DNA of 64,000 bases. Source: Nannocystis punicea (GTDB lineage Bacteria; Myxococcota_A; Polyangia; Nannocystales; Nannocystaceae). The DNA is taken from contig NZ_CP114040.1 of the NCBI RefSeq assembly GCF_026965555.1, forward strand, positions 7,531,001-7,595,000. The letters are read 5' to 3'. The notes beneath the pieces were generated by a model. That model saw only the letters and a program-made list of their open reading frames with translations. It made no database searches and was not told where the DNA came from. Shown piece by piece: positions 59,023-64,000 of this stretch. Numbering within the stretch: the first letter of the stretch is position 1; each line of letters begins with the position of its first letter. Both the position numbers and the translations under genes were made by a program.

Positions 59023-60570
59023 TCAGGGCCGAACGAACAGCGCGCCGCTGTAGATCCACGGCGCCTCGATGTCGGCGTATTCGAGCGCGTCGCCGAGGTA
59101 CGGCAGCAGGTGCTTCGGCGTGATCCAGACCTCGACGCGGTACACGCCGGGGCCCGGGGCCTCGACCTCGATCTGTCCGCTCGACCAGGTCATGAGCTCC
59201 TCGCGCTGGTCTCCGGTCGCCCGGTAGAGCACGCCGCGGACCCCCGGCGCCTCCGCGCCCTGCGGGCTGCGCGGGTCGAGCGTCGGCAGCACCGCCCGCA
59301 GCGTGAGCGGGCCGCCGGCCAGCGACACCTCGGCGCCCATCTCGACCACCGCCGCCCCTTCGCCGTGGAAGTCGAACCCGACCGGCGTGCCGAGCGACTC
59401 GAACACGATGTGGTTGTTGCCGGCGCGCAGCGCCGCCTTGACCGCCTGCGGCGTCAGCTCAGCCGTGCGGATGCGGTTGTTGAACCACCGGATCATGCGC
59501 CGGTACGAGTCGCCGCGCTCGCCGTCGGTGGCGATGCTGTCGAACACGTTCTGGTGCGCGTCCGTGCCGGCCGAGATCGTCAGCCGCTGCGTCTGTCCCA
59601 GCGTCTCGAGCGCCACGATGGACGGCTCGTTGGGCAGCAGGAACGCCAGCGTCGCCAGGTCGGGCTGTCGGCCCGGCTGCAGGAAGAACGGGATGATCGC
59701 CGCGAAGTAGTCGTCGTCCTCGAGCCCGAGGTCCTGCATGCGGATGTCGGGGTCGAGGTTGGCGTGCAGCTGGTACAGCTCGATGCCGTCGAGCCCGAGC
59801 GTCGCCAGCTCGGCGACGTCGCGGCCCTCCGTGTGCGCCACCCAGGCCAGCGCGCCGGCCTCCTTGATCGCCGCGAACGCCGCCGGCGAGCTCGTGCCGT
59901 ACACGTCGGTCACGTGCTTCTCGAGCCCGAACGGCATCATCTCCGCGCTCTCGATCCCCGGCAGCACCATGACCTTGTGCCCGTCCGGGCACTTCAACCA
60001 GCTGGCGATCGGCGTGCCGCCGTCGCCCAGGATCGGCTCGTCCATCCCGCGCATCAGCAGCAGCTCCTCGTAGGCCGCCTCGCTCGCGTGCACCGGGTGA
60101 TCGCTCAGCATCGCCACGTCGATCCGCGGCGTGCACAGCCCCGCGCGGAGGTCCGCCAGACAATCCTCGTCGGGCACCCCGTTCGGCTGCGGGTCGCCGT
60201 CGCAGGCGTCGTGCGAGTGGTGCGAGTGCAGATGCATGATCGCCCTCACCTCGCGCAGGCCGCGGATCGTCGCGCAGCCGGAGATGTCCGGCTGGCCCTT
60301 GTCCCACGCGATCGGCATGTCCGGCGGCGCAGTGTCTGCGCACCCACCCTCGACCCCGGTCGTATCGGTCGCCGTCGTCGCCTCGTCCGTCGTCGTCGGC
60401 GTCGTCGTGGTCGGCTCGGTCGGTCCCGTGGGGGTCCCGGTCGTGGTCGTGCCGGTCGCCGTGGTCCCCGTCGACGACGACGTCTCGCTGGCCGCGCCGG
60501 TCTCGTTCCCCGACCCGTTGCAGGCCCCGATCCACAGCGCTCCGCTCACGATGCTCGCCCACTTGCGCAT
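59023..60570 (-). CDS. PHP-domain (CehA/McbA-like) lipoprotein
   Basis: 515 residues, with GGAGG before the ATG. A signal peptide with lipobox IGAC is followed by a long Thr/Gly/Ser linker (about 20-70). The PHP metallo-phosphoesterase pattern follows: IMHLHSHHSHDAC (metal His cluster, about 110-122), VAMLSDHPVH, PGIESAEM, a further His in WVAHTEG and a late DAHQNVF. Relatives hydrolyse phosphodiesters or act like CehA on carbamates; here the enzyme is on the cell surface. The C-terminal ~100 residues are a beta-rich extra domain. Substrate unknown. Confidence 0.88.
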   Translation of the reverse strand: MRKWASIVSGALWIGACNGSGNETGAASETSSSTGTTATGTTTTGTPTGPTEPTTTTPTTTDEATTATDTTGVEGGCADTAPPDMPIAWDKGQPDISGCATIRGLREVRAIMHLHSHHSHDACDGDPQPNGVPDEDCLADLRAGLCTPRIDVAMLSDHPVHASEAAYEELLLMRGMDEPILGDGGTPIASWLKCPDGHKVMVLPGIESAEMMPFGLEKHVTDVYGTSSPAAFAAIKEAGALAWVAHTEGRDVAELATLGLDGIELYQLHANLDPDIRMQDLGLEDDDYFAAIIPFFLQPGRQPDLATLAFLLPNEPSIVALETLGQTQRLTISAGTDAHQNVFDSIATDGERGDSYRRMIRWFNNRIRTAELTPQAVKAALRAGNNHIVFESLGTPVGFDFHGEGAAVVEMGAEVSLAGGPLTLRAVLPTLDPRSPQGAEAPGVRGVLYRATGDQREELMTWSSGQIEVEAPGPGVYRVEVWITPKHLLPYLGDALEYADIEAPWIYSGALFVRP

Positions 60571-61451
60571 GGTCGCCTCCAAGATCTCCGCGCACAGTAT
60601 CACGATCCCGCACGAGGCCGCCCGACCGCCGCGCACCGTGCCCTCGCCCCGTCGTGCGCCGACTCCTGTCCTCGCGGGCCTTCACCCCGCGCACGCGCGG
60701 GATCCCCGTGATTCCTGCGGGGGGTACGGCGACCGCGGGCCCGTCGATTCGCCGAACCAGCGAGACATGCCTTTTCGAACATGTTCATGAGGACATCTTC
60801 CGAAAACCCGGCGCGAGGCCGCTGCCTGCACCTCCGTCGACGAGCTCCGTCTCGGCCGCGAGTCATCGGCGAGCGCGTCGGCGAGCGCTCCGCCCGGGCA
60901 GAGCCGCTCTCTCCACCCGCATCGCTCCGAAGCTCTCGTCGACCATTTCGAGCTCGTCCACCTCCTCCGAGGGCCAGCCGTTCGTCGCCGCTGCCGAACA
61001 CTTCCAGCGCGCGGCCGTGCGAGAGCTCCCCGAGACCCACGCCGAATCGATCGGCACCAGCCCGTCGGTTCATTCCACGTCTCACCCGCGAGCTCGCCAG
61101 CGACTGCCCTCGCGGCCCTCGACGCTCACAGCAGCAATCTCCTGCGTGTGCACGGACAACCGGACCTCGCTGCCTCGTGCTCCCCAGCTCTGCCCGACGG
61201 ACGGACCCCGAACTGCGCACGACGAGCCGAACCTCGCTGCCGGCCTCCGAGTTCTGCCCGCACCCGCCTTACGCCCGAACGAGCCGCAGCCATGGAACTT
61301 GTTCCAAGGACAGCCGTCGCCTGTGTACCCCATGACGGCACGCAGGCGGACCGATCTGCGGCGGACCGACCCTTTTTGAAAAGGGCCGCCCAGGACGACG
61401 AAGCCTGCGACGGGTGACGGAGCCCGGCTCGCCGGTGTAGTCTCTGGTGCC
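60571..61451. other. long region without a recognisable gene
   Basis: About 880 bp between divergent genes. It has a three-unit 14 bp-step array (60765-60798), many short non-coding-like frames and no recognisable family on either strand. Codon-position GC is uneven, so it may be degraded coding DNA. Confidence 0.5.
60765..60798. repeat. 14 bp-step palindromic array, 3 units
   Basis: ACATGC 60765, ACATGT 60779 and ACATCT 60793. Confidence 0.75.
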
Positions 61452-62462
61452 ATGTCTGCCCTCCTGCCCCGTTCCGCCCTCGTCTTCGCCTTCGCCTTCG
61501 CCGCCTGCGGAGGCGACACCAAGACGGCTCCCAAGACCGACGAGAAGAAGGTCGAGGCCAAGGCCGACGCCAAGGAGGAACCCGCCACGGACGCGGCGAA
61601 GAAGCCGCGGCCGCGGGCTCCCGCCAGCGAGAAGTCGCGGGTCGCCGATCCCAAGGGCCGCACGGTCGTCATCGGCTCGCTCAATGGCGACCTGGTCGCC
61701 ACCAAGGCCGCGCTCAAGACGGCCGGCGTGATCGACGACGCCGGCAAGTGGACCGGGGGCGACCTCGTCGTCGTCCAGCTCGGCAATCAATTCGGCAACA
61801 GCAAGGACGAGAAGGCCACCCTCGCCCTCCTCGACGACCTCGCCGCGCAGGCGCAGGCCGCCGGGGGCGCGCTCTACCGTCTGACCGGCGAGAACGAGAT
61901 CCTCAACGTCGCGCTCAACTTCAAGGACATCGTCCACGCCCAGGGTTTCAAGGATTACGCCAAGGAGAAGAGCGACGACCCGCGGGTCGAGAGCCTGCCG
62001 GCCAATCAGCGCGGCCGGGCCGCCGTGTTCGCCTCCGGTGGTCCCACCGCCAAGAAGCTGTCGGAGCAGAAGCTGATCCTCGTCGCCGGCGACAGCGTCT
62101 TCGCCCACGCCGGCCTGCTCGGCGAGCACGTCCAGAAGGGCATCGACAACATCAACGACGAGAGCACCAAGTGGATGCTCGGGGAGATCGCCATGATGCC
62201 GGACATGCTCGCAGGCCCTGGCCCCGCGCGGACACCTCGCCTCCGCGGCAACGAGCCCGCCTGCGAGGTGGTCGAGCAGGTCGTCACCGACCTCGCGGTG
62301 AAGCGGCTCGTGATCGCCCGCCCCGCCGCCGAGAAGATCGACGCCGTCATGTGCGACGGCAAACTCGTGCGGGTGGGAGCTGCTGCGGGCGATGCCAGCG
62401 GCCCGGCCGAGATCCTTGAGATCGCCGGCGGTGCGGTGAAGTTCATCCCGATCGCCAAGTAA
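61452..62462 (+). CDS. calcineurin-like phosphoesterase-fold lipoprotein lacking metal ligands
   Basis: 336 residues. A signal peptide with lipobox AAC is followed by a Lys/Ala/Glu-rich linker (about 20-55). The rest aligns by eye with the bacterial metallophosphatase fold, motif by motif, but with the ligands changed: GDxHG is GSLNGD (about 75-80), GDxxDRG is GNQFGNS (about 112-118), GNHE is GENE (about 147-150). The FVHGG-like block FAHAGLL is kept. I infer a catalytically dead pseudo-enzyme kept as a binding or structural protein. Neighbours do not suggest a role. Confidence 0.85.
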   Translation: MSALLPRSALVFAFAFAACGGDTKTAPKTDEKKVEAKADAKEEPATDAAKKPRPRAPASEKSRVADPKGRTVVIGSLNGDLVATKAALKTAGVIDDAGKWTGGDLVVVQLGNQFGNSKDEKATLALLDDLAAQAQAAGGALYRLTGENEILNVALNFKDIVHAQGFKDYAKEKSDDPRVESLPANQRGRAAVFASGGPTAKKLSEQKLILVAGDSVFAHAGLLGEHVQKGIDNINDESTKWMLGEIAMMPDMLAGPGPARTPRLRGNEPACEVVEQVVTDLAVKRLVIARPAAEKIDAVMCDGKLVRVGAAAGDASGPAEILEIAGGAVKFIPIAK

Positions 62463-62653
62463 CCGGCACCTGCAGCCCGCACCCGCCCGGGACACGAACT
62501 CGAGCCTGCTCCCGTCGCACCGCCACGGGTCCATCCGCTGTCGGCTCTCGCCCCTGAGTGCCCAAGCACCGCCAGGCGAAGGGGGAGGCCTGCAGCGCGG
62601 GCCCTTCCACGAAATCGTGGCGTATCCAGGCGGCCGCGCGCGAGCGAGACCCA

Positions 62654-62684
62654 AATAAAAAAGCCCCCTTCTTTCGAAGGGGGC
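62654..62684 (-). terminator. rRNA operon terminator
   Basis: On the minus strand CCCCCTTC, loop GAAA, GAAGGGGG, then CTTTTTT, 6 bp after 5S. A clear intrinsic terminator. Confidence 0.9.
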
Positions 62685-62689
62685 ATAGC

Positions 62690-62805
62690 GCTGGCGGCGT
62701 CCTACTCTCCCACAGGGTCTCCCCTGCAGTACCATCGGCGCTGGAAGTCTTAACGACCGAGTTCGGGATGGGATCGGGTGTGGCCCTTCCGCCATAGCCA
62801 CCAGC
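62690..62805 (-). rRNA. rrf: 5S ribosomal RNA
   Basis: About 116 nt on the minus strand. The ends GCTGGTGGC and GCCGCCAGC pair. The conserved internal blocks CACACCCGATCCCATCCCGAACTCGG and GCGCCGATGGTACTGC are present. It lies downstream of 23S with a spacer of about 165 bp. Confidence 0.95.
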
Positions 62806-62971
62806 AAAACTTGTCGACGAGCTGCGAGACTGACCGCGCGAGGCGGTTCGGGGCTCGCAAAGAGATTGTGCGCTGTGCACGGGGCTCCATTTCGGAGCGG
62901 GTCCTACTGACCCTCGTGCGTGTATCGCTCGGAACCTCGGACCTCAAACGCGCCACACGGGAGCGGCGCCC

Positions 62972-64000
<1,029 letters not shown>

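Overview
The window is a high-GC chromosomal segment, by eye around 70 percent GC with G or C at most third codon positions. It most likely comes from a myxobacterium (Myxococcota), possibly a relative of Nannocystis. The pointers are several Ser/Thr kinases, an FHA sigma-54 activator, many lipoproteins with Thr/Ser-rich or Cys-rich tails, a giant alpha-2-macroglobulin and a KGG-type repeat protein. The genus is an inference and could not be tested here. The right end is the 3' part of a ribosomal RNA operon on the minus strand (23S partial, then 5S and a terminator).

Layout. 1-5508 (minus) is a tightly packed four-gene signalling cluster: a kinase-TIR-kinase protein, an L7/L12-like C-terminal-domain protein, a small Cys protein and a second kinase that runs off the window. 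6104-9817 is mfd, divergent from a HExxH lipoprotein. 11306-13670 is repeat-rich and holds one WYL regulator between inverted copies of a ~270 bp repeat. 13671-20147 holds an esterase, a small Cys protein, a decayed epoxide hydrolase, a DUF4175-like membrane/coiled-coil protein and a serine-hydrolase lipoprotein. 20332-25822 (minus) holds an L-domain lipoprotein, an aspartoacylase-like metallohydrolase overlapping a GCS2-CBS fusion, and an alpha/beta hydrolase. 25992-28414 holds a TetR regulator, a 137 bp tandem repeat and a membrane-anchored EEP-family protein. 28500-34963 (minus) holds a Cys-rich lipoprotein and the alpha-2-macroglobulin. 35214-44858 holds a stress-type repeat protein, a porin, a lipoprotein, an acyl-CoA ligase, the FHA activator, inorganic pyrophosphatase, a Cys-rich lipoprotein and an EamA transporter. 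45950-51495 holds a lipoprotein and then a potassium-uptake cluster of two tandem TrkH paralogues and an RCK_N protein. 51684-62462 holds a Fis-like HTH protein, an LPG-synthase-like membrane protein, an FAH hydrolase, a CxxxC protein, a broken phosphotransferase, a membrane-fused spermidine-synthase-like protein, a DUF1571 protein, a PHP lipoprotein and a calcineurin-like lipoprotein that has lost its metal ligands.

The most striking signal is a short palindromic repeat found throughout the window. A six-base core like RCATGT (variants CCTGT, ACAGG) recurs at exactly 14 bp steps, with an 8-base spacer close to CCTTNNGG, in arrays of two to seven units. More than 40 arrays were found by eye. 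They sit just after stop codons, between convergent genes, over start codons, inside a larger 137 bp tandem repeat, inside a 270 bp dispersed repeat and within coding regions, mostly at positions that look like linkers. Both TrkH paralogues carry one at the same site. I do not recognise this family; its function is open.

No tRNA, CRISPR array, intact insertion sequence or prophage was seen.
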